64,000 nucleotides of DNA, taken from NCBI RefSeq assembly GCF_039544005.1, contig NZ_BAABKV010000001.1, forward strand, positions 744,001-808,000, given 5' to 3'. The notes under the pieces are model-generated. The model worked only from the letters and a program-made list of their open reading frames with translations. It was not told the origin of the DNA and searched no databases. Both the position numbers and the translations under genes were made by a program. Source of the stretch: Kitasatospora paranensis (GTDB lineage: Bacteria > Actinomycetota > Actinomycetes > Streptomycetales > Streptomycetaceae). Shown here piece by piece: positions 1-9,630 of the stretch (positions within the stretch are counted from its first letter, which is position 1; every line of letters starts with the position of its first letter).

Positions 1-221
1 CCGACCAGGTCGTCCAGCGGCACGTTGTAGGCGCCCGCCAGGGGCAGCAGCAGCTCCAGGCTCGGGCGCCGCTGCCCCGACTCCAGCCGGGACAGCGTGC
101 TCTTGGAGATGCCGGTCGCCTCGGACACCGCGGCCAGGGTGAGGCCGCGCCGCTCGCGCAACCGCCGGAGCCGGGGACCGACCTCGTCGAGGACCGCCTG
201 GTACGTCGGTGGTGATTCCAT
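1..221 (-). CDS. XRE-family helix-turn-helix regulator, partial
   Basis: The gene reads leftward from an ATG at 221 and runs off the window after 73 codons, so only its N-terminus is visible. Residues about 12-70 form a Cro/CI-type DNA-binding domain. The helix RRLRERRGLTLAAVSEATG is followed by the recognition segment ISKSTLSRLESGQRRPS and the usual PLDDL ending. In this family such an N-terminus is often followed by a cupin sensor domain, but that part is outside the window. It is divergent from the MFS exporter at 404, with 182 bp between the starts, so local control of that exporter is a reasonable inference. Confidence 0.85.
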   Translation of the reverse strand, partial: MESPPTYQAVLDEVGPRLRRLRERRGLTLAAVSEATGISKSTLSRLESGQRRPSLELLLPLAGAYNVPLDDLV

Positions 222-403
222 GGGGGCATTCCACCGCGCCGTCCCGGAATCGGCAACAAACATTGCCGCGGTGCGTCCGCCGGAGGCACGCTCCCGGGCA
301 TGAACCCACACCACGAGTCCGGCACCGGACTCCACCCCACCGGCTGCCGGATCGCCGCGGCCCTCGCGGCCGTCGCGGTCCTCGCGGAAGAGCGGAGGGC
401 ACG

Positions 404-1884
404 GTGACGCTCCTCAGCAGGCAACGGAACGGGGCGATCACGCCCGACGGCATGCCACGGGCGTCGTCCGTCCGGTGGGTCCTCGCCGGGCTGTCGCTCT
501 CCATGGTGCTGTCCTCGCTCGGCACCAGCAGTGCCAACGTCGCACTGCCGACGCTGGCGCGCGCCTTCGGTGCCTCGTTCCAGGAGGTGCAGTGGATCGT
601 CCTCGCCTACCTGCTGGCCGTCACCAGCCTGGTCGTCAGCGTCGGACGGCTCGGTGACCTCACCGGCCGCCGGCGGCTACTGCTGGCCGGGATCTCGCTG
701 TTCACGGCGGGCTCGGTGCTGTGCGGGGCCGCTCCCGCGCTCGGGATCCTGATCGCCGCCCGGGCCCTGCAGGGCACCGGCGCGGCCGTCATGATGGCCC
801 TCACCATGGCGTTCGTGGGCGAGACCGTCCCGACCGCCCGGACGGGCAGCGCCATGGGCCTGCTCGGCACGATGTCCGCGATCGGCACCGCCCTCGGTCC
901 GTCCCTGGGCGGCGCGCTGATCTCCGGCCCCGGCTGGCGGGTGATCTTCCTCCTGAACGCCCCGCTGGGCCTGCTGGCCCTCGTCCTGGCCCACCGCCAC
1001 CTGCCGCCCGACCGTCACCGGGCCGCCGCCGAGCGGACCGGCCTCGACCGGACCGGCTTCGATGGGGTCGGCACGCTGCTGCTCGCCCTGACCCTGGCCG
1101 CGTACGCCCTCGCGATGACGCTCGGGCACGGCAGCTTCGGGTCGCTCAACCTGACGTTGCTGGTGGCGGCCGCCGGCGGGGCCGGCCTGTTCGTCCGGGC
1201 CGAGTCGAGGGCCGCTTCGCCCCTGATCCGCCCGGCGGTGCTGCGTGATCCGCTGCTGCGGGCGGGCCTCGGCACGAGCGCCCTCGTCTCGACGGTGATG
1301 ATGGGGACGCTGGTGGTCGGGCCGTTCTACCTCGCCCGCGGCCTCGGGCTCGGCAACGCCGCCGTCGGACTCGCCCTGTCCGCCGGTCCGTTGGCCACCG
1401 CCCTGGCCGGTGTGCCGGCCGGTCGCCTCGCGGATCGCTTCGGCGCCCCGAGGATGACCGTCCTCGGGCTCGCAGGCATCGCCGCCGGCTCCGTCGTCCT
1501 GGCCCTGACGCCGACGGCGCTCGGCCTCCTCGGCTACCTCGCCCCCTCGTGGTCGTCACCGCCGGCTACGCCGTCTTCCAGACCGCGAACAACACCACCG
1601 TCATGGCGGACGTCCACCCCGATCGACGGGGCGTCGTCTCGGGCATGCTCAACCTGTCGCGCAACCTCGGCCTGATCACCGGCGCCACGGTGATGGGCGC
1701 CGTGTTCAGCCTCGCCGCGGCCACCGCGGACGGGACACGGAACATGGCGACGGACGTGACGACGGCGCACCCCGCGGCCGTTGCCGCCGGAATGCGGATC
1801 ACCTTCGCGGTGGCGGCGCTGCTGATCCTGGGCGCGCTCGCCCTCACCGTGGCCGGCCGCGCACGGGCGCGCCGGGCGGGATAG
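404..1884 (+). CDS. MFS drug exporter, EmrB/QacA (DHA2) type, frameshifted
   Basis: Predicted proton-driven multidrug exporter of the inner membrane, about 493 aa after repair and mostly transmembrane helices. Visible family marks are the helix-1 to loop region NVALPTLARAF, the QWIVLAYLLA segment, and GRLGDLTGRRRLL, the conserved cytoplasmic loop 2-3 motif. The GTG at 404 is chosen because GGAGG lies five bases upstream; an ATG at 451 is the alternative. The reading frame breaks in the C run at 1542-1546. Adding one C restores LAPLVVVTAGYAVFQTANNT and the rest of the C-terminal helices to the stop at 1884. It is divergent from the XRE regulator. Confidence 0.85.
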
Positions 1885-1920
1885 GAGGATCCGGCGGAGC
1901 CGTCCGCCCCGGCGGCCGCC

Positions 1921-2879
1921 TCAGCTCCAGGGCGTGTTCATCAGGAGGTCCGAGGTCTTCAGGGCGACCGCGGCCACCAGTACCAGCGCCACACCCACCG
2001 TGCCGGCGGCCTGGACCGCACTGCGGCCGCGCGGTGAGCGGTTCGGGGCGAGGGCGAGGACGGCACCGACCGCGGCACCCGCCAGCAGGCCGCCGAGATG
2101 GCCCTGCCAGGAGGTGAAGCCCGCCGAGACGACCAGCCAGACCAGCGAGCCGCCGAGGAGCCGGCCGCTGTCGAGCGGGTCGTGGCGGATCCGCCGCGCC
2201 ATCACGACGTAGGCGCCGGTCAGTCCGAAGACGGCCCCGGACGCGCCGATCGCGGGCTGGTCGGGTGCCAGCACGTACTCCATCACCGCGCCGCCGAGCG
2301 CGGACACCAGGTACAGGCCGAGGAAGCGGACCCGGCCGAGCCATCCCTCCAGGACACGGCCGAGCAGCCACACCCAGTACATGTTGACCGCGATGTGGGC
2401 GATCCCGAAGAGGCCCTGGGTCGGGGGAGATGGAGGAACGCCGAGGTGATCAGCCGGTACCACTCGCCGTGCGCGATGCCGACCGCGTGATAGCCCGCCG
2501 GGAGGTACGGCGCGTCGACCGTGTAGTAGCCGCCGTCCGGCCCGACGACGGACTGCCCCAGCGCGGAGAACCGGTCGACGATCCCGGGGCCGGCGAGCTC
2601 CGCCAGGTAGGCCAGGACGTTGAGCACGATCAGCGTCCAGGTCAGGACGGGGAGGGCCGCGGCGCGCCCGCCGAAGCGGGTGACCGTCGGTCGGGCGCTC
2701 CGGGCCGCGCCCTTCACGCATTCCACGCACTGGTAGCCGACGGCCGCGTCGCGCCGACAGTCCGGGCAGGCGTACCGGTCGCACCGGGTGCACCGGATGT
2801 ACGACTCCCGGCCGGGGTGGCGGAAGCAGACGGCGGTCGGCGGTGCCGCGGCCGGCCCGGTGGTCGGCGTGCTGTCCAT
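1921..2879 (-). CDS. Rhomboid intramembrane serine protease with N-terminal zinc finger, frameshifted
   Basis: Membrane protease that cleaves transmembrane substrates, 319 aa after repair. The N-terminus has a B-box-like zinc-binding cluster (Cys18, His21, Cys30, Cys33, Cys38, Cys41, then CVEC). The catalytic core is complete: HIAVNM at 162-167, the nucleophile Ser214 in IGASG, and the catalytic His261 in WQGHLGGLLAG. The G run at 2423-2427 lacks one base; restoring it joins SAFLHL to PPTQGLFGIAHIAVN. Rhomboids with this N-terminal finger are common in actinomycetes, and the substrate is unknown. The ATG at 2879 is used; an in-frame ATG at 2912 would add 11 residues. Confidence 0.88.
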
Positions 2880-3025
2880 GGGCGGGGCTCTCCGGAGGTG
2901 CTGACGGGGCATGGTGAAGGCGACGCCGCCCCCGGGGGGGACGGCGGGACCACAACCTAGCGGAGCCCTCCGACACGGTGATCACCGGCCCGACGGCCGG
3001 CCGGCCCCCGCGGACACCCGTCCCG

Positions 3026-3058
3026 CCGCGTCCGCCCGGAGACCGCGGGCGGACGCGG
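3026..3058 (-). terminator. Hairpin terminator after siderophore-interacting gene
   Basis: A perfect 12-bp inverted repeat (CCGCGTCCGCCC with its complement) closes a 9-base loop. It lies 16 bases past the stop codon of the leftward gene ending at 3074. There is no T run, as is usual for high-GC actinomycete terminators. Confidence 0.6.
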
Positions 3059-3073
3059 CGTCAGGGGCCCGCG

Positions 3074-3913
3074 TCAGGACGCGGCGCTGTCCTGCTCGGC
3101 CTCGACCTGGGCATTCCACTCGCGCTTCGAGGCCTGCCAGCCGTCCTCGTTGTGGCCGAGCCGCCAGTAGCCGGAGATCGAGAGGTCGGAGAGCGGGATC
3201 TGCCGTTCGATCCGCAGCAGCCGGCGCAGCTCCTTCACGAACCCGGCCTCGCCGTGCACGAAGGCGTGCACCCGGCCCGCGGGGAACTCCAGCGCGCGCA
3301 CGGCTTCGACCAACGCCGCACCGACCGGCCGCTCCCCGCGGTGCAGCCAGACGACCTCCGCCGGGGAGGCGATCTTCTGCTCGTCCTCGGGCCCCGCGAC
3401 CTCCACGAAGGCACGGACCTCGGTGTGTTCGGGCAGGGCCTCCAGCGCGGCCGCGATGGCGGGCAGGGCGCTCTCGTCGCCGGCCAGCAGGTGCCAGTCG
3501 GCGGTGGTGTCGGGGGTGTAGCCGCCGCCGGGGCCCATGAAGCGCACGATGTCGCCGGGCTTGGCGCGCGCTGCCCACGGACCGGCCAGGCCCTCGTCCC
3601 CGTGGACGACGAAGTCCAGCTGGATTTCACGCAGTTCGGGGTTCCAGGCACGAACGGTGTAGGTGCGGGTGACCGGCCACTGCTCCCGCGGGAACTCCTC
3701 GCGGATCCGTTCCAGGTCGAACGGCTCCGGATAGGTCACGCCCTCGGCCGGGAACAGCAGCTTCACGTAGTGGTCGGTCGCCGTGCCGGCCGTGAACTCC
3801 GCGAGCCCCTCGCCGCCGAGGACGACGCGCTGCATGTGCGGGGTGAGCCGCTCGGTACGGACGACACGGGCGGTGTGCGGCGTGCGGGGCCTGCGGGCCG
3901 GGCGCTCTGCCAT
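3074..3913 (-). CDS. Siderophore-interacting protein (FAD-dependent ferric-siderophore reductase)
   Basis: Cytoplasmic flavoprotein of the ViuB/YqjH family, 279 aa and intact, which reduces imported ferric siderophores to release iron. The N-terminal FAD-binding barrel has the RTYTVR motif (family RxYTxR) after EQWPVT. Next come GDIVRFMGPGGGY, which contacts the flavin, and the NAD(P)-binding half beginning LLAGDESALPAIAAAL. The C-terminal helix SGYWRLGHNEDGWQASKREW is typical of the family. Upstream, TTCGGGTGAGGC resembles half of a DmdR/DtxR iron box but has no second half, so iron control is only suggested. The gene stands alone. Confidence 0.93.
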   Translation of the reverse strand: MAERPARRPRTPHTARVVRTERLTPHMQRVVLGGEGLAEFTAGTATDHYVKLLFPAEGVTYPEPFDLERIREEFPREQWPVTRTYTVRAWNPELREIQLDFVVHGDEGLAGPWAARAKPGDIVRFMGPGGGYTPDTTADWHLLAGDESALPAIAAALEALPEHTEVRAFVEVAGPEDEQKIASPAEVVWLHRGERPVGAALVEAVRALEFPAGRVHAFVHGEAGFVKELRRLLRIERQIPLSDLSISGYWRLGHNEDGWQASKREWNAQVEAEQDSAAS

Positions 3914-4091
3914 GGGTCTCCCTCGGATCTGATGTCTGGCCTCACCCGAACAGTAGCGGCCCGGCGGCCACCGGAAGTCCCGGCGGCCACCGGGCCACCG
4001 GGCCCCGGAGCCACGGGGTCCGGCACCGTGGAGAAGGCCCGCTGACGGGGGGTCGGCAGCCTCCGCCGTCAGACGGAGGCCCAGGCCCGGG

Positions 4092-4636
4092 TCAGACGCG
4101 TTCGAGCGGGCGGTGCGGGCCGGCGGGCGCCTCGACCTCGATCACGTCGCCGGGGCGAACCTCGCCGCCCTGCCGGATCACCCCCATGATCCCGGACTTG
4201 AACGTGAACTCGCCGGTCTCCGCGTCGATCGCGAAGACCTCCTTCAGCAGGCCCTTGCAGAAGGAGTCGATCTGCGCGCACGGGTTGCGCAGACCGGTGA
4301 CCTCGATGATCGCCCCGGCGCCGAGGTGCAGCAGGGCCCCGGTCGGGAGGCCGAGCAGGTCGATCCCGCGGGTCGAGATGTTCTCGCCGAGCTCACCGGC
4401 CGCCACCGCGAAGCCCTTCACGGCGAGCTCGTCGAAGAGCTCCTCGTGGATGAGGTGGACCTGGCGCAGGTTGGGCAGGTCCGGCTCGTACTGCATGCGG
4501 AACCGGTGCTTGATGGTCTCCCCGGCGTGCACGTCCCCGCCACGCCGAGGCCGGTGAGCAGGGTGATGCTCGCGCGGTTCGGCTTGCTGAAGGAGTACGT
4601 CGCGTTGCTGCTGACCGCTGTGACCCGCGCCGCCAT
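4092..4636 (-). CDS. MOSC domain-containing protein, frameshifted
   Basis: Single MOSC domain protein of 181 aa after repair. MOSC domains bind a molybdenum-cofactor sulfur through a conserved cysteine, here in GLRNPCAQIDSF. The N-terminal lead MAARVTAVSSNATYSFSKPN and the segment LGENISTRGIDLLGLP match small YiiM-like MOSC proteins. The frame breaks at the C run 4535-4538; one more base joins LTGLGVAG to DVHAGETIKHRF. The C-terminus VIRQGGEVRPGDVIEVEAP is complete. Likely roles are detoxification of N-hydroxylated bases or metal-sulfur transfer. No partner gene is adjacent. Confidence 0.87.
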
Positions 4637-4720
4637 GTGTCCGCTCTCCTCCGCCGGTGGTGCTGGTGCCGACGAGGGTATCCGGCCGCCTCGCGGGCGG
4701 GCGCCGGCCGGGCGGCCGAG

Positions 4721-4788
4721 GTCGGCCGGGTGCGCGGGTCGGCCGGGTGCGCGGGTCGGCCGGGTGCGCGGGTCGGCCGGGTGCGCGG
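4721..4788. repeat. Four tandem copies of a 17-bp unit
   Basis: The unit GTCGGCCGGGTGCGCGG occurs four times head to tail, starting at 4721, 4738, 4755 and 4772, with no mismatch seen. It fills the space between the 5' end of the MOSC gene and the stop codon of the next leftward gene. No coding role is visible. Confidence 0.9.
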
Positions 4789-4790
4789 GG

Positions 4791-5093
4791 TTACGAGGCT
4801 GCGGCGATCCGGGCGTACTCCAGGGCCGCGGCCCACAGCTCGCCGGCGGACGGCCGGGCACCGGGGCCCGCGTTGAGGGCGGCCTGGGCGTTCATGGCGG
4901 CAAAGCCCCACAGTTCGCGCCGCTCGCCGCGGGCGGCGGCCTCGGCGCCGCGCAGGGCGGTCACGATGCCGGGTCCGGTGACCGGGACGGCGGGCGGGAC
5001 GGGCAGGAAGGCCCAGAGGTCGGCGAGGGCCTGCACGAAGGGGTCGAGGGGATCGGAGAGCCGGGACGGCTCGTGGGCAGTGGTGTCGGACAT
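4791..5093 (-). CDS. Hypothetical protein, 100 aa
   Basis: Small, probably helical cytoplasmic protein with ATG at 5093 and TAA at 4791. The sequence is Ala-rich, with DPLDPFVQALADLWAFLP near the N-terminus and AALEYARIAAAS at the end. I see no signal peptide, membrane segment or catalytic motif. I do not recognise a family. It is leftward like the MOSC gene, with the 17-bp tandem repeat between them, so the two could share a transcript. The codon usage fits a real gene. Confidence 0.65.
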   Translation of the reverse strand: MSDTTAHEPSRLSDPLDPFVQALADLWAFLPVPPAVPVTGPGIVTALRGAEAAARGERRELWGFAAMNAQAALNAGPGARPSAGELWAAALEYARIAAAS

Positions 5094-5767
5094 GCGATCA
5101 CCGTCGCACGTGGATCTGACAGACCGACAGCAGCGTGTCGAGCGCCCGTCCACCGTGCAGGCCGGGACGGCCCCCGCCCGGGCAGGACGCTGTCGTGCGC
5201 CGGCGGATCCGGAGGGTGGTCGGGGCCCCGCCGCGCTCGGGGGTCCGCAAGCGGGGCCGCGTGGTTCCAGGTTGGGCCAAGCCGCCGGGCCTCGGCGCGG
5301 GCGGGTACGCCGCTCGGGGCGGCCCCTCGACACGGTTCACCCCTCCTGCCGAACGGCGCCGCTCCGACGGACTCCGTAGGTTGCACCGCCGGGCCCGACC
5401 ATCGCGCCGCAGCGGGGCGCGGGTCCGACCGCCCCGGGGGTGGAAGCGGCCGGACCCTTCTGCGGCGGAGGCGCCGACGGCCGGGGGACAGCACGTCGGG
5501 ACCTCCGATGACCCCGCCGACAGGCCGTCTGTCCCGTCACGCCCCGACCAAACCTGCGGGCTGCCCGCGAAGTCCAAGGGCCTCGGCAGGCCCTTGCGGT
5601 CGACTGCCCGGCGGCGAGGACCGTCCCCGCTCTTGTCGGCCCTGACCGGCCCGGGTGCGCACTTCTGTCTACGACATCCCGGGGCGACCGCGCGCGGGCC
5701 GGACCGGCCGGGCCGTACCCCGCGCGTCACGCGGGTGCATCGGGGATCTCTTCGCCGGCCGGAGGCA
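5094..5767. other. 674-bp stretch without a recognisable gene
   Basis: All six frames give only Arg/Pro-rich translations without domain signals. The first part must hold the promoter of the leftward 100-aa gene. A perfect 9-bp hairpin sits at 5575-5596. I see no tRNA, repeat family or transposase remnant here. Confidence 0.5.
5575..5596. terminator. Perfect 9-bp hairpin in gene-free gap
   Basis: CAAGGGCCT, loop CGGC, AGGCCCTTG. The stem is perfect and the loop is a stable tetraloop. No annotated gene ends immediately beside it, so it may end a transcript leaving the symporter gene (stop 5768) or be unrelated. Confidence 0.35.
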
Positions 5768-6789
5768 TCAGCCGACCGGGACGGCCGCCGCCTCCGCCGG
5801 CCTGCGATCGGCGGCCGTCGCCGCGCCCCACCGGCGGGCCAGCACCGTGCAGGCCATCAGCTGCACCTGGTGGAAGAGCATCAGCGGCAGCACGACGAGG
5901 CCGAGGCCCGAGGAGGCGAACAGCACCGCAGCCATCGGCAGCCCGCTCGCCAGGCTCTTCTTCGAGCCGCAGAAGACCACCGTGACGCGGTCCTCGCGGG
6001 AGAACCCCAGCCGCCGCGCGCCCTGGTCGGTCAGGGTGAGTGCGGATGCCAGGAGCACCAGGCAGACCACCAGCAGCAGGAGCAGCCTGCCGGGCGACAC
6101 GGTGTGCCAGACCCCGGCCACCATGCCTTCGCTGAAGGCGCCGTAGATGACGACGAGGATCGATCCGCGGTCCACCGCCGTCACCAGCGGCTTGTGCGCG
6201 GCGATCCACCCGGCTGTCCAGCGGCGCGAGAGCTGGCCGAGCAGGAACGGCAGCAGCAGTTGCAGGACGAGGGTCAGCACCGCTCCCCGTCGAGCCGCAC
6301 CGCGCCCGCACCGCCCAGGAGCAGGGAGGCCAGCAGCGGCGTGACCACGATCCCGACCAGGCTGGAGAACGACGCCGCGCAGACCGCCCCGGCGGTGTTG
6401 CCACCGGCGATCGTCGTGAAGGCGATCGAGGACTGCAAGGTGGACGGCAGCAGACACAGGAAGAGCACACCGCGGGCGAGGTCCGGACCGAGCACGGGGG
6501 CCGTCAGCGCCCGGGCGGCCAGCCCGAGCAGCGGGAAGAGCGCGAACGTGGCGGTGAGGATGGTGAGGTGCAGCCGCCAGTGGGTCGCGCCGGCCAGCGC
6601 GGCCCGCGGCGACAGCCGGGCACCGTAGAGGAAGAACAACAGGCCGATCAGGACGGTCGTGGCCGCCGAGAGCCCGCGGGCCGCGGACCCGTCGGCGGGG
6701 AGCACGACGGCGAGGGCGACGGTGGCCAGGATGGCCAGCAGGTAGGGATCGATCCCGAGGCGTTCGAGGTGCGGGGTGACGTGCTTCAC
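5768..6789 (-). CDS. Bile acid:sodium symporter-like transporter (SBF-like, YfeH type), frameshifted
   Basis: Ten-helix secondary transporter of the bile acid/arsenite/riboflavin superfamily, about 340 aa after repair. The family mark is FCGSKKSLASGLPMAAVLF near the C-terminus, and LCLLPSTLQSSIAFTTIAGGNTAGA lies in the middle of the protein. The frame breaks at the C run 6285-6288; one base restores AVRLDGGAVLTLVLQLLLPF. The GTG at 6789 is the best start because the first transmembrane region begins about 12 residues later, but no strong RBS is seen. The substrate is unknown. It is divergent from a GntR regulator whose likely operator lies between the two genes. Confidence 0.87.
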
Positions 6790-6971
6790 CGGTGGCCCCC
6801 GGACGGTGCGGGCCCGCCGCGCCCGGCATTCGGGCGGTGGCGGCCCCTGCGGCCGGCGGCAGGCTCCGGGAGAGGGTATCGGGGGGCGGGAAGGGGGCAC
6901 GTCGCCGTTGATCGGGCCGGGACCGGGTTGTAGTACGTTCGCCACGCCAGCTCTTTCGCCGAAGGAGCAGC

Positions 6972-6985
6972 GATTGTATCCAATC
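6972..6985. promoter_or_regulatory. Candidate GntR operator upstream of its own gene
   Basis: GATTGTATCCAATC has perfect 5-bp arms around TATC and lies 11 bases before the GntR start. FCD-type GntR regulators typically bind TTGTATACAA-like sequences. A perfect version is found at 7692-7703. Confidence 0.5.
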
Positions 6986-6995
6986 GAGGTTGATC

Positions 6996-7682
6996 ATGGA
7001 TGACGAGGCCGGGCGGTCGGCGACGGGTCGCGGACGGGTCTCGCCGCAGGCGGTCGTCCGGGCAATCCGCGAGGACCTGATCCGGGGCGTCCACCCGCCC
7101 GGCCGGCGGCTGACCGAGGAGGCCATGGCGGCCCGCTACGGGGTGTCCCGGGTGCCGGTCCGCGAGGCGCTGCGCTCACTGGAGGCCGAGGGCTTCCTGG
7201 TGAGCCGCCCGTACGCGGGCATCGCCGTGGTGGAGTTGAGCGACGACGAGGCCGAGGACCTGCTGGAGATCCGGGCCCTGCTGGAGCCGCTGGGCGCGGG
7301 GCGCGCCGCCCTGCGGCGCACGGCCGAGCAGGTCGGACGGATGAAGGAACTCGTCTCGCTGGGCACGGAGGCCGCGGAGGACGGACGGCTGGAGGAGCTC
7401 GCGCGGCTGAACAGCCGGCTGCACGAGGTGATCGCCACCGCCTCCGGGAGCCGCACGCTCAGTCAGCTGGTCACCCAGCTCAGCAACAAGATCGCCTGGG
7501 TGTACGCGGCCGAACTGCCCCGCCGGGCCACGGACTCCTGGCGGGAGCACGTGGAGATCGTGGCGGCGATCGAGGAGGGCGACCAGGAGCGGGCCCGCGA
7601 CCTGGTGGCCCGTCACATCGTGCTCGCCCAGTCGGCATACCGGCGTCGCCGACCGGATCCGGACGCCGGACAGGACGGGTAG
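6996..7682 (+). CDS. GntR-family regulator, FadR/FCD subfamily
   Basis: Intact 228-aa transcription factor. Residues about 17-80 form the winged helix ([29 protein letters not shown] is the core, cut here by family landmarks RYGVSR and [12 protein letters not shown]). The C-terminal FCD effector domain follows, with [19 protein letters not shown], a metal-binding-type RLHEVI, and the final [10 protein letters not shown]. The ATG at 6996 is preferred over a TTG two codons earlier because GAGGT lies just upstream. The likely target is the divergent symporter. FCD regulators usually sense organic acids, which fits a symporter target, but the ligand is unknown. Confidence 0.93.
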   Translation: MDDEAGRSATGRGRVSPQAVVRAIREDLIRGVHPPGRRLTEEAMAARYGVSRVPVREALRSLEAEGFLVSRPYAGIAVVELSDDEAEDLLEIRALLEPLGAGRAALRRTAEQVGRMKELVSLGTEAAEDGRLEELARLNSRLHEVIATASGSRTLSQLVTQLSNKIAWVYAAELPRRATDSWREHVEIVAAIEEGDQERARDLVARHIVLAQSAYRRRRPDPDAGQDG

Positions 7683-7691
7683 CATCGAGAA

Positions 7692-7703
7692 GTTGTATAC
7701 AAC
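7692..7703. promoter_or_regulatory. Perfect palindrome GTTGTATACAAC
   Basis: A 12-bp perfect palindrome followed five bases later by a half copy (GTACAAC at 7708-7714). It matches the site class bound by FCD GntR regulators and lies only 10 bases after the GntR stop codon, between two convergent genes. Confidence 0.5.
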
Positions 7704-7766
7704 CCGCGTACAACCGATGGGCGCCCGCCCGCTGCGCGCGGCCGGGCGCCCGGTCGGAGCGGTGGC

Positions 7767-8592
7767 TCAGCTGCGGGCAAAGGCGAGCAGGTCGGCGTTG
7801 AACGTCTCGGCGAACTTCGGCACCATGGCGAGGCCGTGGGGCGCACCCGGTAGATCTTGTAGACAGCGCCCTTGACCAGCTTCGACGACTTGTCACCGGA
7901 GGCCACGATGGGGACGATCTGGTCGTCGTCGCCGTGCACGATGAGCGTCGGCACGTCGATCTTCTTGAGGTCCTCGGTCAGGTCGGTCTCCGAGAACGCC
8001 TTGACGCAGTCGTAGGCCCCCTTGATGCCCACCGACATGCCCCAGAGCCAGAACTCGTCGCGGGTGCCCTGGGTGACGGTCGATCCGTCGCGGTTGGCTC
8101 CGTAGAAGGGGCCGCTCAGCTCCCTGAAGAACTGGGACCGGTCGCTCGCCACACCGTCGCGGATGCCGTCGAAGACATCGATCGGCAGACCTTCCGGATT
8201 GGCGTCCGTCCTGAGCATCAACGGGGGATGGCGCCGACCAGGACGGCCTTGGCCACCCGGCCGGATCCGTGCCGGCCGAGGTAGCGCGTGACCTCACCGC
8301 CGCCGGTCGAGTGGCCGACCAGGATGGCGTCGCGGAGGTCCAGCGCCTCGATGACCGCGGCCAGGTCGTCCGCGTAGGTGTCGAGGTTGTTCCCGTCCCA
8401 GGGCTGACCGGAGCGTCCGCCGCCGCGCCGGTCGTGGGCGATGGCACGGAACCCGTTGTCCGCCATCAGCTTCAGCTGAGGGTCCCAGGCGTCGGCGGTG
8501 AGCGGCCAGCCGTGGGAGAAGACGACCGGCTGGCCCGAGCCCCAGTCCTTGTAGAAGATCTGGGTGCCGTCCGCGGCGCTGACAAAGGGCAT
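7767..8592 (-). CDS. Non-heme haloperoxidase-like alpha/beta hydrolase, two frameshifts
   Basis: Cofactor-free chloroperoxidase/perhydrolase family enzyme of 275 aa after repair. It is probably an esterase or perhydrolase in the cytoplasm. The catalytic triad is complete: Ser95 in [10 protein letters not shown], Asp in [12 protein letters not shown], and His in [11 protein letters not shown]. Two breaks are seen. The G run at 8223-8227 lacks one base (restores [12 protein letters not shown]), and the run at 7846-7850 lacks one (restores [16 protein letters not shown]). The start at 8592 gives the standard [18 protein letters not shown]. It is convergent with the GntR gene. Confidence 0.88.
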
Positions 8593-8874
8593 GGCATTCC
8601 CCTTCGAAGTGGTCCAGGTGGATCCGGATTGTCCCCGAGGTTCCCGTGCCCGGGCCGCGCCGCCGAGGAGTCGTCCGAGGACGCACGTGGACAGCGCAGT
8701 GGCCGCGCTGCAGGAATCCGGGTCACCGCCACGCGGCCGACGGAAGGGCACGTCGTGCTGCTCACCCTAGTCGCCCGACATCCGTTCAGCGCGCCCGGCG
8801 GAATCCGCTCGGCGCGCCCGGCGGGACCCCGGGCCGCGGGATCGACCGGATCCCGCGACGCACGGGGCAGCCGC

Positions 8875-9570
8875 TCAGGACACCTGCGGGTACAGCCCCG
8901 CGACGCCGGAGGACAAGCCGGCCAGTACCCGGCGGCTGGTGTCGTCGGCGACGATCTCGTGGGCGCCGGCCGCGATGCCGTCCACGGCGAGCCGGGCGAC
9001 CTCCACCGGGTCCGTCTTGGGGGCGGTGATCCCCCGGGTCATGTCGGTGTCCATGTAGCCGACGTGCAGGCCGGCCACCCGGATGCCCCGGTCCGCGAGC
9101 TGCACGCGCAGGGCGTTGGTGAGCGACCACTCGGCCGACTTGGCCGCGGAGTAGGCGCCGGCCCGGGGAAGCTCACCCAGGACAGCACCGAGAGGATGTT
9201 GAGGACGGCGCCGCCGCCGTTCGCCGCGATCTGCGGAGCGAAGGCCCGGACGACCGACAGGGTGCCGAAGTAGTGGGTCTCCATCTCCAGCCGGATGCTC
9301 TCGGGATCACCCGTCAGCAGGTCGCTGCCGGTGGATGTGCCCGCGTTGTTGACGAGGACGGTGACATCGCCGGTGGCCGCGGCGGCCGCGGCCACCGAGA
9401 GGATCGGTGATGTCGAGGGCGATCGGCTTGGCGCCGGGCAGGTCGACCAGGTCGGGGTTGCGCGCACCGGCGTAGACGGTGGCGCCGCGCGCGAGCAGCT
9501 CGCGACTCAGCTCGCGGCCGAGGCCGCGGTTGGCTCCGGTGACGAGGACGGTGCTGGTGGAGAGGTCCAT
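8875..9570 (-). CDS. Short-chain dehydrogenase/reductase, two frameshifts
   Basis: NAD(P)-dependent oxidoreductase of about 231 aa. The Rossmann motif TGANRGLGRELS is at residues 11-22, VNNAG follows at about residue 85, and the catalytic YSAAK is present once the frame is repaired. One break is a missing base at the G run 9165-9168, which restores FPRAGAYSAAKSAEW. The other, around 9398-9402, needs a net +1 or -2 change to join LDITDP to VAAAAAATGDVTVLVNNAG. The C-terminal RVAGLHVGYMDTDMTRG is typical of classical SDRs. The substrate is unknown. It lies just downstream of the MFS exporter gene on the same strand and may be cotranscribed with it. Confidence 0.85.
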
Positions 9571-9630
9571 GACTGGCTCCGGGGGTGTCGGTGGGTACGG
9601 GGGTCGGTGAGTACGGAGGTCGGGACGCGC

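Noticed and set aside
3914..3960. DmdR1-type iron box before the siderophore-interacting gene
   Set aside because: Only one half resembles the consensus (TTCGGGTGAGGC) and the other half is absent. The evidence is too weak to annotate.
4721..4788. CRISPR array
   Set aside because: The 17-bp units are contiguous with no spacers, and no cas genes are present.
5094..5767. Protein-coding gene in the gap after the 100-aa hypothetical
   Set aside because: All frames are Arg/Pro-rich with no domain signal, and no start with a good RBS is seen on either strand.
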